Origin: Pseudomonas yamanorum | Lineage (GTDB): Bacteria; Pseudomonadota; Gammaproteobacteria; Pseudomonadales; Pseudomonadaceae | Length of the DNA stretch: 64,000 nucleotides | NCBI RefSeq assembly: GCF_900105735.1 | Contig: NZ_LT629793.1 | Location: forward strand, 2,728,001-2,792,000 | Direction: 5' to 3' | Shown: positions 27,283-40,300 of the stretch, in pieces | Position numbering within the stretch: position 1 is the stretch's first letter | Layout: each line of letters begins with the position of its first letter | The notes under the pieces: generated by a model | Seen by the model: the letters and a program-made list of their open reading frames with translations, nothing else | Told to the model about the DNA's origin: nothing | The model's database searches: none | Program-made: the position numbers and the translations under genes

Positions 27283-28983
27283 ATGAAAATCAGTCGCCAA
27301 GCCTACGCCGACATGTACGGCCCCACCGTGGGTGACAAGGTCCGCCTGGCCGACACCGAGCTGTTCGTCGAAGTCGAACAGGATTTCACCGTCTACGGCG
27401 AAGAAGTGAAATTCGGCGGCGGCAAGGTGATCCGTGACGGCCAGGGCCAGAGCCAACTGCTCGCCCATGAGGTGGTCGACACCCTGATCACCAACGCGCT
27501 GATCATCGACCACTGGGGCATCGTCAAGGCCGACGTCGGCCTGAAGAACGGCCGCATCTTCGCCATCGGCAAAGCCGGCAACCCGGACATCCAGCCCGGC
27601 GTGACCATCTGCGTCGGCGCCAGCACCGAAGTGATCGCCGGTGAAGGCATGATCCTCACCGCCGGCGGCATCGATACGCACATCCACTTCATTTGCCCAC
27701 AGCAAATCGAAGAGGCGCTGACCAGCGGCGTCACCACCATGATCGGCGGCGGCACCGGGCCGGCCACCGGCACCAACGCCACCACCTGTACCTCGGGCCC
27801 GTGGCACCTGGCGCGCATGCTCCAGGCTTCCGATTCGTTTCCGATGAACATCGGCTTCACCGGCAAGGGCAACGCCAGTCTGCCGGAGCCGTTGATCGAA
27901 CAAGTGAAGGCCGGCGCCATTGGCTTGAAGCTGCACGAGGACTGGGGCACCACGCCGGCGAGCATCGACAACTGCCTGAGCGTCGCCGACGAGTACGACG
28001 TGCAGGTGGCGATTCACAGCGACACCCTCAACGAATCCGGCTTTGTCGAAACCACCCTCGCCGCCTTCAAGGGCCGCACCATCCACACCTACCACACCGA
28101 AGGCGCCGGTGGCGGCCACGCGCCCGACATCATCAAGGCCTGCGGCTTCCCCAACGTGCTGCCCAGCTCCACCAACCCGACCCGGCCGTTCACCCGCAAC
28201 ACCATCGACGAACACCTGGACATGTTGATGGTCTGCCATCACCTGGACCCGAGCATTGCCGAAGACGTGGCCTTCGCCGAAAGCCGCATCCGCCGCGAGA
28301 CGATTGCCGCCGAAGACATCCTGCATGACCTCGGCGCGTTCTCGATGATCAGCTCCGACAGCCAGGCCATGGGCCGCGTCGGCGAAGTGATCACGCGCAC
28401 CTGGCAGACTGCCGACAAGATGAAAAAACAGCGTGGGCCACTGCCCGGCGACGGCGAAGGCAACGACAACTTCCGCGCCAAACGCTACATCGCCAAGTAC
28501 ACCATCAACCCGGCGATCACCCATGGCATCAGCCACGAAGTGGGCTCGATTGAAGTGGGCAAGTGGGCCGACCTGGTGCTGTGGCGCCCGGCGTTTTTCG
28601 GGATCAAGCCGACGCTGATCCTCAAGGGCGGCGCGATTGCCTCAAGCCTGATGGGCGACGCCAACGCCTCGATCCCGACGCCGCAACCGGTGCACTACCG
28701 CCCGATGTTTGCCAGCTTCGGCAGCTCGCTGCACGCCACCAGCCTGACCTTTATCAGCCAGGCGGCGTTGGCGGCAGGCTTGCCCGAGCAGTTGGGCTTG
28801 AAGAAGCAGATCGCCGTGGTCAAGGGTTGCCGCGAGGTGCAGAAAACCGACTTGATCCACAACGATTACCTGCCGGATATCGAGGTCGACCCGCAGACGT
28901 ATCAGGTCAAGGCCGACGGTGTGTTGCTGTGGTGTGAACCGGCGGATGTGCTGCCGATGGCGCAGCGTTATTTTCTGTTCTGA
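27283..28983 (+). CDS. ureC: Urease alpha (catalytic) subunit UreC
   Basis: 566 residues. Nickel ligands are in place: THIHFICPQ (His133/His135), the carbamylated lysine in [40 protein letters not shown], and [12 protein letters not shown]. The flap is [20 protein letters not shown] with the catalytic His. Hydrolyses urea to ammonia and carbamate in the cytoplasm. ATG 27283 gives the normal N-terminus [15 protein letters not shown]; a longer frame crosses REP DNA. The last 16 bp overlap the end of the opposite-strand NEL gene. Confidence 0.98.
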   Translation: MKISRQAYADMYGPTVGDKVRLADTELFVEVEQDFTVYGEEVKFGGGKVIRDGQGQSQLLAHEVVDTLITNALIIDHWGIVKADVGLKNGRIFAIGKAGNPDIQPGVTICVGASTEVIAGEGMILTAGGIDTHIHFICPQQIEEALTSGVTTMIGGGTGPATGTNATTCTSGPWHLARMLQASDSFPMNIGFTGKGNASLPEPLIEQVKAGAIGLKLHEDWGTTPASIDNCLSVADEYDVQVAIHSDTLNESGFVETTLAAFKGRTIHTYHTEGAGGGHAPDIIKACGFPNVLPSSTNPTRPFTRNTIDEHLDMLMVCHHLDPSIAEDVAFAESRIRRETIAAEDILHDLGAFSMISSDSQAMGRVGEVITRTWQTADKMKKQRGPLPGDGEGNDNFRAKRYIAKYTINPAITHGISHEVGSIEVGKWADLVLWRPAFFGIKPTLILKGGAIASSLMGDANASIPTPQPVHYRPMFASFGSSLHATSLTFISQAALAAGLPEQLGLKKQIAVVKGCREVQKTDLIHNDYLPDIEVDPQTYQVKADGVLLWCEPADVLPMAQRYFLF

Positions 28984-31900
28984 AGCGCGATCTCCAGAGC
29001 CTCGTCAGTGAGCCTCTGGAGAATCGCCTTGCGCTCCTCGTGCAGTTTCACCGCAAGCGCATCATAGACGTCCTGGTGCATGGGCGTGCCGGGAGGGAAG
29101 TCCTCAACCGACTTGTCCAGCATCAGGGCCGAATTGCGCAGGGTATTGCGCAGGGCCATCTTCTGCGACTCAGGCAGTCGACCATTGGCCGCCAGATCAT
29201 TCATGGCACTCGTCAAGTCTTCCAGCGCCGCCCTTTTGCGCGTCAGCCAGACAAAGGCCGCGGGCGTCGAGCGCTCAAGGTACTCATCCCAGAAGTCCAA
29301 CTCGACGAGGGCATCCCTGAGCAGGCCGCCCTCCTCCAATGCCATGACCCGATCAAAAGCATCGTCCAGCATCTGCGAGGTGACGTCAGACTCAGGGTAC
29401 ATTACATCCCCTGATTGCCAGGGCAGCTCAAGCCGCTCGGCCAACCCGGTCGAAAACGCCAGATAGATCCCTACTTCATCGATAGCCCGTTCGGGGTTTC
29501 CAGCGGCATCGATTCGCCGAATCGGATCATTGGGGAACTTGCGGCCTTGCTCACTCAATGCCACTACTCGGGCGCGAGCAATTTCTCCCAGCTTGTTGAG
29601 CCGAGTCCTGCCTTTGGCCACCGTCAGCATCAGTTGCGCGACCACGTCGGGGTCAGGGTGGATCGAAGCCTCATACACCATCACTTCGATCCCCATGGCA
29701 TTGAACAACTGGGTGCCCGCATCAACGCAACTGGTAGGCGCCATCGCCATGTCGAAAAGCTTCTCACGCAGCCGGGTGTTATCGGCCATGGCGCGCAACA
29801 TTCGCCAGACCTTGGCCGTAAGGTCTTCCTCGAAGCCTTCCAATACGACATCGGCAGACTCCCTCAACTTGCGGATTTCGTTAAAGAACGGTTCGGCGCC
29901 CTTGGCCTCCTCCACGGCATTCCATATGGACTGCAAGGCGCCCCACTCCCGGTGGGTGAGGCCGGCTTTCCATCGGGCGCTGTCCTCCATCCCTCCGGGT
30001 GGAAATTGCCGCTCCGGGTCCATGCCAACAGATTCGATATACCGCTTGAGCTGGTGCAGGCCCTCGGACGTCAGCAAGGTCCGGCTGACATGGGTGCGCG
30101 CAAGAATCGCAGCCTTCACTGAACCTGGCTCGACCGTCGGCACTTCAAGCGCGTTACCTTCCAGGATCAGGGTAAACCAGCGTGGCCGGGGCATGTCGAA
30201 GATGCCAGTCGGCCAAACACTTTGCCCGCTATTGCCCAGAAGAACCCGAAACAGCCGGCCCATCCGGCTGATATCCGGTGCCATGCCCAGCGGGTTGGAC
30301 TCCAAATTGAGTGTGTGGAGTCGGGTGAGATTCTTCAATCGGTTGACGGCCGCGACGTCCAGCACAATCGCGTTTTCCGCCAGGCTCAACACCTCAAGCC
30401 TGGGCAGATGCTCAAGCAACAGGGGCAGGCGAGTGAGCAGGTTGTGGTTCAGGTTGAGGGTGCGCAAGCCGCGAAAGGGAGCCAGGTAAGGCTCGACAGC
30501 ATCGGTCAGTTCCGCGTCGGAGATTTCCAGGTAAGTGACGTGATCAAAGTTGGCGCTCAGCGCCGGAAGCGACCCCAGCTGAGGTTGTATCTCAACTCCC
30601 TCCAGTTCGATCTTCTGGCCCAGCGTATTCCCGAAAACATCCACATCAACCTTACCCACACGCCGCCAGGCTTTAATCAACAACCTTCCCAGTTTTTTAC
30701 GAATGGCACGCTGCTCTCGGTATTCAGCGCTATTGGCGTCACCATAACCCTGGATCGGTGATGCTTCCCAGGCCTCCAGCGTGGAGCAGAGCGTTTCGTA
30801 CTCCTGCTCCAGGGAGATGAGCCAGGTATCGTCGGCCGGCGCGTGAGGTGCACGCAGTCGAGCAATCTGCGCTTCGTCATAAGCGGGATAAAGGGCTTTG
30901 ATACGCTGCTGAACTTTGTGCTCCCAGGACTCCCCTCCACGGCCACTCCAGGAATAACCGACCCGCCCGAGAGAAGAGCGCTGCGGCGGCACGAAAAAGC
31001 GTGTGTCCAACGGTTGCATGCCCAGTACCTTACGCAGGCCGGCACGGGACAGGGCGTGCTGTTGAATCAGCTTTCCAAGTTGCGGCCCCTGCCCCACATC
31101 GGCTAACCCCAGGGACTGGCGATGCGCATCCGGCAGCGCGTGCTGCAAGGAAGCGTACAAGCTATCGACCCCGTGTAACTCGTTGCCTTGAGTGTCAAAC
31201 GCCTGATACCGACCATCGCCCACTCGCACCAACAGCTTGAGGTTGCTGGACCCAGGCTGGCCATAGCTGGCACGCAAGCGCCCGCTCACCGAGCCTTCGT
31301 GCATTTCAATGCGCAGGTTGTTTCGCCAGCCGGGAAGGCGCTCCAGGGTATTGAGCACCAGAGCCTCAGTGTCAGCATTGGCCAACGCGTCCAGGTACAG
31401 CCCTTCATACGCTCGAGTCAGGCGTAACTCCCCAAGCTTCTGGCGCGCTTGCTGCGCCAGCTCCAGGGGAATCTTGCCCTTGGCAATCAAGGCCGCCCGC
31501 TGCTCGGCGGTGGCACCGCCCAACAGCTCCTGAGCCATCGCCTTGGGCAGGCTTTTGAAGTCCCGCGCAAACAGTTGCAGTTCAGCACTGTCAGGCGATG
31601 ACCGCCCGAGGTAGAGGCTGTCGAACACCCGCCGCAGGGACTGTTTTGCATGGATCCCCAGCCGCGCCTGCAACGCCTGGCTACGCGGCGCGGCCCCGTA
31701 AGGCAGGTTCTGGCCGAGCAGGTTTTTAAGCTGCTCCTCGGGCAAACTCTCGACGATCAGCGCGGGCAGCTTGCCGCCGAACAGGTCTATGCGACTGATG
31801 CTGATAAGACTGGTCCCGGGTGTATGAGGTTGGCCGTAAAGCGAAGACGTCCTGCTTGCGCCATGACCGTCAAATACTTCGATGGTCCTGCCGGAGGGCC

Positions 31901-34112
31901 AGCCGGGCATTTCCACCATCAACGACGCAGCGTAGCTGCCCAGGTCCATCGACATCGACCCCGCAAGGATCTGCCCACTCAAGCTTTCGGCACGCCCGTA
32001 AGCCCGCATGCGCACCGCCGTATCGAGTGTGATTGCCGGAGTGGGCTCGCTTTCCACATACAACCGGCGCAGCACGCTTTCGTCGGTGTCACTGATCTTG
32101 CGCACCTGCTCCAACTGCGTATCGCTCAGGTTTTCCATCACATGGCCCAATCGCCGCATCAGCGGAGCGCCTTGCCACGTCAGGGGCTCATCGGCTTCAT
32201 GGGTCCAGGCGCCTGAACCGTTGTTGACGATCTGTGGCTCATACGCCCCAGGCCTGTTGGGGTGCTGGACCCGGTACACGCCCGGTTCGTCTTGCGCGGT
32301 CACCGCGTAGCGATTGCCGTCCACTGACACCACCTGACGCCCGCTGACGGTATGCAACCCCGCCGGGTCGGGAATCGAGCCCGCAGGCAGTTGGATGTCC
32401 TGCGCATAGGGCGCGAGGTCGGGCTTCCACAAGCGGGCCTTTCCCGACGGCAGCCTGACCGCCTTGAGCCCCTCGATAAATGGCGACACGCTGAAATGCA
32501 ATGCAGCGCCGCCCACCGCCAATTGCGCGAGGTTGTCCAGCACATCACCGATATGCGCCCAGCCGGCCTCGCGGTCACCCTGGCCGAGTTCAACCACGCC
32601 CTCCAACACTTCGTACAGCAGTTGCCCGGCCGTGACCACTGCCATCACTGCCCCCAACGGAGGAATGATCATCGACACCAGGTTCACGGCGAACAGGCCA
32701 ATGTTCATCAAATGCGCCAGCCGCCGGTCACGCCCGGCAGCGTCGGTTTGAGCGGTGGGCACCGCCATGCTCAAGGCATCGTCGAGTGCGCGTTTGCGCA
32801 TGTCGGCGTACAGCTCGTCCCAAGGATCGACGTCGATCCACAGCCCCTTGATCGGGTGGGCGTTGAGGTTCAGGTTTGGCTGGTCCTGCGGCGTGCGGCT
32901 GATATGTCGCGGGGACTTTAAGAGGGCGTTGATCGCCTGGAGTTCGATGAGCGATTTTCTTGCGTAGTACTGTCGCCACGCTGGATCAGGACCAAGGGCC
33001 ACGCGCCTGAGGGGTTCATCGACGCGTTTCTCGGTGAACCGCCCGTAGTAGTAAGCCAGGTATTTTTTCCCGATGAACCGGGAGAAAAACTGTTGATGCG
33101 CCGTGACCTGAACCCCTCTGCTATCCCAGTAGTCCTCGGGTTTATAAGCGGTCAGCTCGCGGGTGGTTTCTTCTACGTACGCGGCATGGGTTTCGTAGCG
33201 CTTGATGGGATGGTCGGGGTGGTCGGGGATATAGACGATAAACCAGCTCCCATAGCGATGCTCCACGCTCGGGTCGATCATGAGGCAGCCGTGCATTTGC
33301 AGGTCCATGATAGTGGGCCAGCGATGCCAGACCTGCTTGTTACCGAGCTTGATGCGTCGCTCGCCATTGGCAATGCGCAGCAGCAGCGCATAGTCGTCAC
33401 TGCCAATATCCCCCTTGAGCAACGCCACGTAGGCGGCAGCCCTGAAGGCATCCTTTTGCCGGTTGATAAAACGCTCGCGCAGCAAGCCCCTGGACACGGT
33501 TTGCACGGGCAACAGGTAGGTAGTGAGGTGCTCCTGGTACCGCTTACCCAAGTCCAGGTCGCGACATAACCGGGCGAAGGTCTCGATTGTCAGGGACGTG
33601 GTATAGCGCTCGAAATGCCCATCCGCGCCGGGCGCAGTGATAAAACCTGAAGCACTGTCAGAGAACCCGGCGTGGGTCTCACGCTCCTCAAAATTATTCA
33701 AGGCCGCTTGCAACAGGGACAAGGTCTTGGTCCGGTAGCCTGTCGCTAGTCCTTCGACCGGTACATAGAGGCGCAGATGCACCTGGTTGACGTCCAGCTC
33801 AAACCCCGCGGCCTTCAACGCCGCCTCCAGCAATGGCTGGGCGAACGCGTTGACCTCTTGCACCCTGGCCGTTAGTTGCTCCAGCGCTTTGTTGGACTTG
33901 AAGCTTGCCTCTGACAGTTTTTTGAGTAACGCCCTCTGCTCCGCAGTGGCGGCCGCGTACCAGACGGGGATCTCTGGCCTGGCCTGCCTGATGGCTGCGC
34001 GCAGTGCGGGGGATGCGCTGATCAGACTCTCGGGGATGGCGGCCTTGATCTGTGCATAGTGACGCCCTTCACTGCCCGGCAAAAGAGGGGCAGAGGCTTG
34101 AGGTGCTGACAT
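28968..34112 (-). CDS. Giant DUF6543-LRR-NEL protein A, putative E3 ubiquitin ligase effector
   Basis: 1714 residues, no signal peptide. N-terminal ~650 residues resemble the DUF6543 (dermonecrotic-toxin-like) family, including a hydrophobic stretch near residue 480 ([20 protein letters not shown]) followed by [20 protein letters not shown]. Around residues 1190-1330 are leucine-rich repeats ([42 protein letters not shown]). The C-terminal ~380 residues match the NEL (IpaH/SspH) layout: helical lead-in and [11 protein letters not shown] with candidate catalytic Cys1462 and Asp1464 in the CxD motif. NEL enzymes ubiquitinate eukaryotic host proteins after delivery. The secretion route is not visible. 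Stop overlaps ureC by 16 bp; divergent from paralogue B. Confidence 0.85.
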   Translation of the reverse strand: MSAPQASAPLLPGSEGRHYAQIKAAIPESLISASPALRAAIRQARPEIPVWYAAATAEQRALLKKLSEASFKSNKALEQLTARVQEVNAFAQPLLEAALKAAGFELDVNQVHLRLYVPVEGLATGYRTKTLSLLQAALNNFEERETHAGFSDSASGFITAPGADGHFERYTTSLTIETFARLCRDLDLGKRYQEHLTTYLLPVQTVSRGLLRERFINRQKDAFRAAAYVALLKGDIGSDDYALLLRIANGERRIKLGNKQVWHRWPTIMDLQMHGCLMIDPSVEHRYGSWFIVYIPDHPDHPIKRYETHAAYVEETTRELTAYKPEDYWDSRGVQVTAHQQFFSRFIGKKYLAYYYGRFTEKRVDEPLRRVALGPDPAWRQYYARKSLIELQAINALLKSPRHISRTPQDQPNLNLNAHPIKGLWIDVDPWDELYADMRKRALDDALSMAVPTAQTDAAGRDRRLAHLMNIGLFAVNLVSMIIPPLGAVMAVVTAGQLLYEVLEGVVELGQGDREAGWAHIGDVLDNLAQLAVGGAALHFSVSPFIEGLKAVRLPSGKARLWKPDLAPYAQDIQLPAGSIPDPAGLHTVSGRQVVSVDGNRYAVTAQDEPGVYRVQHPNRPGAYEPQIVNNGSGAWTHEADEPLTWQGAPLMRRLGHVMENLSDTQLEQVRKISDTDESVLRRLYVESEPTPAITLDTAVRMRAYGRAESLSGQILAGSMSMDLGSYAASLMVEMPGWPSGRTIEVFDGHGASRTSSLYGQPHTPGTSLISISRIDLFGGKLPALIVESLPEEQLKNLLGQNLPYGAAPRSQALQARLGIHAKQSLRRVFDSLYLGRSSPDSAELQLFARDFKSLPKAMAQELLGGATAEQRAALIAKGKIPLELAQQARQKLGELRLTRAYEGLYLDALANADTEALVLNTLERLPGWRNNLRIEMHEGSVSGRLRASYGQPGSSNLKLLVRVGDGRYQAFDTQGNELHGVDSLYASLQHALPDAHRQSLGLADVGQGPQLGKLIQQHALSRAGLRKVLGMQPLDTRFFVPPQRSSLGRVGYSWSGRGGESWEHKVQQRIKALYPAYDEAQIARLRAPHAPADDTWLISLEQEYETLCSTLEAWEASPIQGYGDANSAEYREQRAIRKKLGRLLIKAWRRVGKVDVDVFGNTLGQKIELEGVEIQPQLGSLPALSANFDHVTYLEISDAELTDAVEPYLAPFRGLRTLNLNHNLLTRLPLLLEHLPRLEVLSLAENAIVLDVAAVNRLKNLTRLHTLNLESNPLGMAPDISRMGRLFRVLLGNSGQSVWPTGIFDMPRPRWFTLILEGNALEVPTVEPGSVKAAILARTHVSRTLLTSEGLHQLKRYIESVGMDPERQFPPGGMEDSARWKAGLTHREWGALQSIWNAVEEAKGAEPFFNEIRKLRESADVVLEGFEEDLTAKVWRMLRAMADNTRLREKLFDMAMAPTSCVDAGTQLFNAMGIEVMVYEASIHPDPDVVAQLMLTVAKGRTRLNKLGEIARARVVALSEQGRKFPNDPIRRIDAAGNPERAIDEVGIYLAFSTGLAERLELPWQSGDVMYPESDVTSQMLDDAFDRVMALEEGGLLRDALVELDFWDEYLERSTPAAFVWLTRKRAALEDLTSAMNDLAANGRLPESQKMALRNTLRNSALMLDKSVEDFPPGTPMHQDVYDALAVKLHEERKAILQRLTDEALEIALQNRK

Positions 34113-34301
34113 ATACGAGTACCGTTGAGGAAATAAAGGCGATGACCTTAATCAGTCGCCCCTGGCACTCGGCGGTAGCTATTTGAATGGTTTGAACGCC
34201 CCTGCCTGAACCCTCAAAAGGCAGCTCCACGCCCGATGCATACAGGGTGGATTCCAAGGGGTAATTAAGTCGCCAACCCATGCGTAATCCGGGGCCGATG
34301 C

Positions 34302-34321
34302 GGTAACTATTGCGAGTTACC
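34302..34321. promoter_or_regulatory. Palindrome between the two divergent NEL genes
   Basis: GGTAACT, six-base spacer, AGTTACC: a perfect 7-bp inverted repeat in the 285-bp divergent region (34113-34397), 76 bp before gene B and about 190 bp before gene A. Candidate operator; no regulator gene lies nearby. The rest of the region is unremarkable. Confidence 0.4.
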
Positions 34322-34397
34322 CAACGGGTTTTCGACTTATTAATCCACAGCGGTTTTCAGTAGCCTTTTTCCTTTGCCTATCCAAAGGAATGCCCCC

Positions 34398-37300
34398 ATG
34401 CAGGATGCCCCCGCTGTTACTCCCGCCTCATCTTTAGACGACAACAATGAGTTCATTCGCCAGGCTATTCCAGACTGGTTGGTGCAAGCGCCGGCCCACC
34501 GGATAGTCGCGCTGAAACAGGCCAGGCTAGAACAGGCGCAGTGGATAGACAGCTTATCGCCGCTGCAGCGAAGAACGTTGAAGGCGTTCAATGAAACCAG
34601 TTTCAAATCTCAGCACGCTGTGGATAAACACCTGGCAAATATCCAGGCACTCATGCCGTTCGCCACAGGCCTGCTCAACAGCGCGCTGAAAGAACAATTC
34701 AACATCAGCGTGGATGTCGAAGGCACCTATCTTCGTTTGTATGAGCCACTGAAGCTCGGCAAGCTGGGGGTCAAGGCCGGCGAATACAAAGTACTCGAGG
34801 TTTCACTGATACAGGCCACCCTGCATAACTTTGAAGCCAGCGAAGGTGAAGACGGCGCATTTGATCCCGCCTCCGGGTTTACCCAACACCCGGACCGGGA
34901 GGGTGCGTCTCCCACTATCAGCCAGACGCTGAGAGTGCCCGCCTTTATCAGGTTGTGCCGCACACTGGACGTGGGTGCCCGCTACCAGGCTCACCTCAAG
35001 GAAGTATTACTGCCCACCGACGAAGCTGTGGCCGCCCGGTTGCGCGACACCGTGATCACCAGCCAGAAAGACGCCCTCAGGGCCGCGGCGTACCTGGCGT
35101 TGCTCAAGCAGGATATTCGCCCGGATGATTTCGTCATGGTGCTTAAGGTTGTCGACGGCGAACGCAACCCCACGCTGGGTGGCAAGCCCGTGTGGTTCAG
35201 TTGCCTGAGCGTAATGGACCGCGCGCTGATGGGGAGCGTGGTGTTTATGCCAGTGGAAAAATACCAATACGCCACTGACTTCATCGTCTATCTCCCCCAC
35301 GATCCGCAGCACCCGCTCAAGCGCTACGACAACCTGGGGGAGCTGAGAGCCGAACTGAACCGTCAGTGGATAACGCGCGATAAAGAACCGAGCGAGCCAG
35401 GCAGTAACGACCTCCCGGGGCCCACAAGCTACCAACGCTTTTTCAGCCGGTTTCTCGATGAACACGACAAGCCGGCGTTCTTCAACCGGTTTACGCAACC
35501 CGCTGCCGGCTCCACCTCCGTAATCGACACAGTGGCGCGCTCGTCGGTGACCCAAACGATGCTGCACATCGCCTTCCCGGTATTGGCAGATACGGTGCTG
35601 CCGCAGAAACTTCCCCCACCGAAAACCGGCTGCAGGGTTGTAAGGACGGACGCTCCCGACCTGTACTTGATGGTGGTCTCAAGACGCGGCCTGTGGGCAG
35701 GCAACGTCGATCTGTGGACCAACCTGTTTGAGCATGGGCGCGACAAGGCCCTCAGTGATGCCCGCAACCAGGCAGTGCCCACCGCCGATGTCGACGCCCG
35801 GGTGCGCGCACAAAAAATCGCCCATTGGCTGGAAGGCGGCGCGACCGTGATTGGCCTGGCGCTGGCGTTCGTCCCGGTGGTCGGCGAAATCATGCTGGCC
35901 GCCATGGCGGGCCAGTTGCTGTATGAGACCTTCGATGGGGTGATGGAATGGAGCGAAGGTGACCGGGAGGCGGCGAAAGACCACTGGTTCGACGTCGCGC
36001 AAAACCTGGCAACCCTGGCCTTGACGGTCGGTGCCGGAAAAGGCCTGATGAAACTGACGGCACCGCCAGCGGTGGTACGGGAGCTCAAACCTATTCAACT
36101 GCCAGGCGGCGAGCCGCGTCTGTGGAAGCCGGACCTTACGCCCTATCGCAGTGAAGTCGTGCTGCCCAGGAATGCTGCCGTTGATGACCTGGGGTTGCAC
36201 AGTCACGGCCAACACCCCCTGCTGCCCCTCGACGATCAACTGTACGCGCTCAAACCCGAGCCCGACGGTGACACCTATCGCATACAACACCCCACACGCT
36301 CCGACGCCTATGCCCCGCAGGTGGCGCATAACGGCGCGGGCGCCTGGCTGCATGAAGGCGAAGAGCCGCTGACGTGGGACGGCCCGATGCTGATGCGTCG
36401 CCTGGGCTACCGCACCCGAGGCTTGAGCGACGCGCAACTGGAACAGGTGCGCTTGGCGAGTGGCACCACCGCCGATCAACTGCGCCAACTGCATGTAGAC
36501 CTGCAACTGCCGCCCGCCCTGTTGACCGATTGCCTTGAGCGCTTTCGCCTGCATCAGCGACTTGAGACGTTTATCGAGCAAATGGGCAGCGATGATCCGC
36601 TGGATTACGCGCAGGCTGACCCGGCGGTCACCGACCGCGTGGTGGCGCAACAAGGCCTGACCTATCCGGCGGTCCTCGATCCTACCCCTCGTGTGCTGGA
36701 CGAACAGGCGATGCTCTGGCGCCGGGAAGTTGCCCAGGCCGCCAGGGACTGCCGGGCCTCGCTGTTCGACGCGGATTACCGCGCCCATAATCTGGCCCGC
36801 TCGCCCCAGGTACAACAGCTCATGGACCTGTTTTCCGGTCTCCCGGCCGAGGTTGCCGGGCAGTTGCTGGAAACGGCCACGGACGCGGATTTAACCGCGC
36901 TGAGTGGACATCAGAAGTTGTCACCTCGGCTCACTGCCCTGGCGCGAGAAAGCCAGCAGCAAGTGCGGATGGCAAGGGCCTATGAAGGGTTGTACCTGGA
37001 TGCATTGGAGAGCCAGGACAGTCGGCGCCTGGCCTTGCATACGTTGCCCAGCTTGCCGGGATGGGACCCAAACCTGCGGGTAGAAATCCGCTTGGGCAGC
37101 GAACAGGGTCCGCTGATTGACGCCGTCGGTCCAGTTGCCGACGCGCCGCCGCTGCAACTGGCGATGGGTGAAGACGGATCGTTCGGCACCACCGACCTGT
37201 ATGGCGCTGTTCTGTCGCGGCTCGAACAAGGCCAGCGCCGCGCGCTGGGCGACGCGGCACGGGACGCCGGCACTTTGAAGCAGCGGGTCCGGCAAGCGCC

Positions 37301-40300
37301 ATTGGCCCGGGATGAGCTACGCTCGGTGCTGCTGGATTACCCGGTGCTGCGCAAACCGTTGGCGGGAAACCAGCGTTTGCCAGGGGGCTCCCCGCTACAC
37401 AAACTCAATCAACTGCGCAGCACCCATACGCGGGTGCGCAAGCTGTATCCGGGGTTCAACGACGAGCAAGCACACGCCTTCATCGAGACCCTCGGGAGCG
37501 ATGCCCGCAGTGAATTGACGCGCAGGGAAAACCAGTACGCCACCCTCGACCGCGCGCTCAAGGACTGGGTTAAACGCAGTGCCCGTGAAGAGACGAGCCG
37601 GCGTCCATTTGGGGTGGACCCGGGCGGCCGGGAGCGGTCGGCGGCCGATGCGTTGAGGAACTGCTGGCGCCGACAGACCGTGGCCCGTGCCGGGGCCAAT
37701 AGCGGGCGTCGCCTGGAAATCAGCGCCCAGGTGAACCTGCCCAACGTGAACGCCGACTTTGGCCACGTCGAGGAGTTGGTTCTCGAGCAGGTGAGCTTCA
37801 CCGAGAGCGCCGGGCAGTTCCTTGGCAACTTCCCCAATCTGAAACGTATGACCCTCAAGCAAGTCGGCGGTATCGGACGCCAGACGCTGACCGAACTGCC
37901 CGAAGCAATCACGGCAATGAAGGAGCTGACGCACCTGGACCTGTCCGCCAATGCGATCCGCCTGAGCGAAACCAGCGCCGGCCAACTGGCCGGCCTGAGC
38001 CGCCTGGAAGAACTGTCCCTGAACGACAACCCTTTGGGCGCCCTGCCCGATTTCAGCACCCTGCTCCGATTGCGCAAGCTGGAGCTGCGTTACACCCGGA
38101 TCAACCAGTGGCCCACGGGCCTGCTGGAATTGCCGGAGCTGAGGGAGGTCGACCTGTCCGGCAATCACCTGAGCGCGGTGCCCGACAGCCTGCTCAACCC
38201 TGCTCCCGAAAAGGTAGAGGCCAGCATCCGTCTCAACCGCATGACCCGCCTGCGTGACAACCCGTTCACCCCGCGAGCCAATCAACAGATGCGTGCGTAC
38301 ATCACTCGCCTTTCACGAACCCGCCCGGGCTGGCGCAACGGCGGCCAGCCTGGCGCATTCGAAGTCCCCTTGAGCCACACCGACGAAATGCTGCGGGCAA
38401 GGGAGCTTTTCCCCGGCTTCAGCGAGGATGAAAACGAGCGACTCGTATTGGATGCAGGCGACGGGGCGCCGGCCGAACTGACACGCCTGGAAGGCCAATG
38501 GCAAACCTTGAACAGCCAGCTGGACGCCTGGGCCGCACAACGGTTCCTGGTGGCGGCCGACGACGCCAACCTTCGCGTAGGGGATGCCAGTCACCGCCGG
38601 CAATTTGCCCGGAACCTCAAGGAGTGCTGGCGGCGCATGACCCCCAAAGCCCTGGCCCGTGATGGTTCTCCCATCGGTTACACGCTTGAAGCACTCGGTT
38701 TGAGCGTCGGTGACTTGCCGGCGCTGGAAGCGGATTTCAGCCACGTAGGGTCAATCAAACTGCAGGGCATGCGATCCCTGTACAGTCTGGATGAGTTTCT
38801 CGGCCACTTCAGCCACACCCGTTGGCTCGAACTGTCAAACGGCGAGTTGCGTTCAATCCCGCCCAGCGTTGCCCGGATGAACCGGCTCACCCGCCTGGAC
38901 CTCAGGGGCAACCGGTTGTCTCTGACCGAGGCCGACGTGGATCTGCTGGAGGGGCTCACCTCACTCAAGACGGTCGACCTGAGCCGCAACCCCCTGGCGC
39001 GTACCCCCAACTTCGGTACCCTGCCGAACCTGCGCGGGGTGAATTTGAGAAACACCGGGATCACCGAGTGGCCGCAGGGCCTGGGGCCACATCAGGCGTT
39101 GGACACCGTTGACCTGACCGAGAACCGTATCACGCAGTTGCCCGAGTCCCGAGTCAACCCGCCACCCGAGGAGGCCGAGGCAGTCATCCGCGTCAACAAC
39201 GTCACATTTATCGGCGGTAACCCGCTGACCACAGAAGCCCGCAGGCAGTTGATTGAGTATTGGAACAATGCAACCTTACTCCACCCCGAGGCTGCGGAGC
39301 GCCGGCAGGCACACGCGATGCGTTATCGGGCGCCACGGCCCGCGACCGTCGAGGTTCGCACCCCTCAAGAACAGGTGCTGGACGACACACCGGAGCCGGC
39401 ATACCAGCACTGGATGGACGGTCTGTCACCCGAGGAAATCGACATAAGACGCAGCCTGTGGGAGTCGATTGCCGAAAAACCCGGCGCGCAGATCTTCCTC
39501 GACATCCTCGACAACCTTAAAGAATCGGCGGAGTACCGCCGCGGCTACACCGACCTGCAATCACGCCTGTGGCAGCTGCTCGACGCGGCACGGGACGATG
39601 GCTTGTGTGAAGAGCTGTTCAACCTGGCGGGTGACCCGCGCTGTGGTGATCGGGCGGCCCTGGTATTCAGTGACATGGAGGTCAAGGTGCTGACGTGGCA
39701 AGCCACACAAGGGGCCAGCGATGGCGAGGCGGGACCGGCACTGTACGAGTTGGGCAAGGGCCTCTTTCGCCTGGACGAGGTGGAAAAATCAGCCAGCGGG
39801 GAGATTCGGGTTCGAGAAGGCATGATTCGCATGTCGAGCATGACTCCTGAACAAAAAGTCGCCGCCCTGGAAAAACTCGAAGATATTGAAATCCGCCTGG
39901 CCTATCGCATGGGCTTGGCACGCCGCCTTGGCCTGCCTGGTCAACCCATTGAGGCCCGCTACCTCGCAACGGGGCAAGTGGCGCCGCAGATACTGGCTAA
40001 TGTCGCCATCAGAATCGAACGACTGGACAACTCCAAGGCCTTCGTACAATCACTGCTGGGCCGTGAGTTCTGGCAGGCCTTTATCCGCAAGCAGTATGGG
40101 GAAGCGTTCAGCGCCCTGAGGGACCACTATGATGTGCGGTTGAATGCGTTATCCGAGGAGCACCTTGCGGGCAGCCTGACTGATGACGAATACACAACCC
40201 AGGCTGAAGATGTGCAACTGCAACTGGCCGTGGCGGAAGCGCAAGAGATTCGGTCGCTGACCCTGCGCGACTGGGTACCATGCAAGGAGCGCTGCAACAT

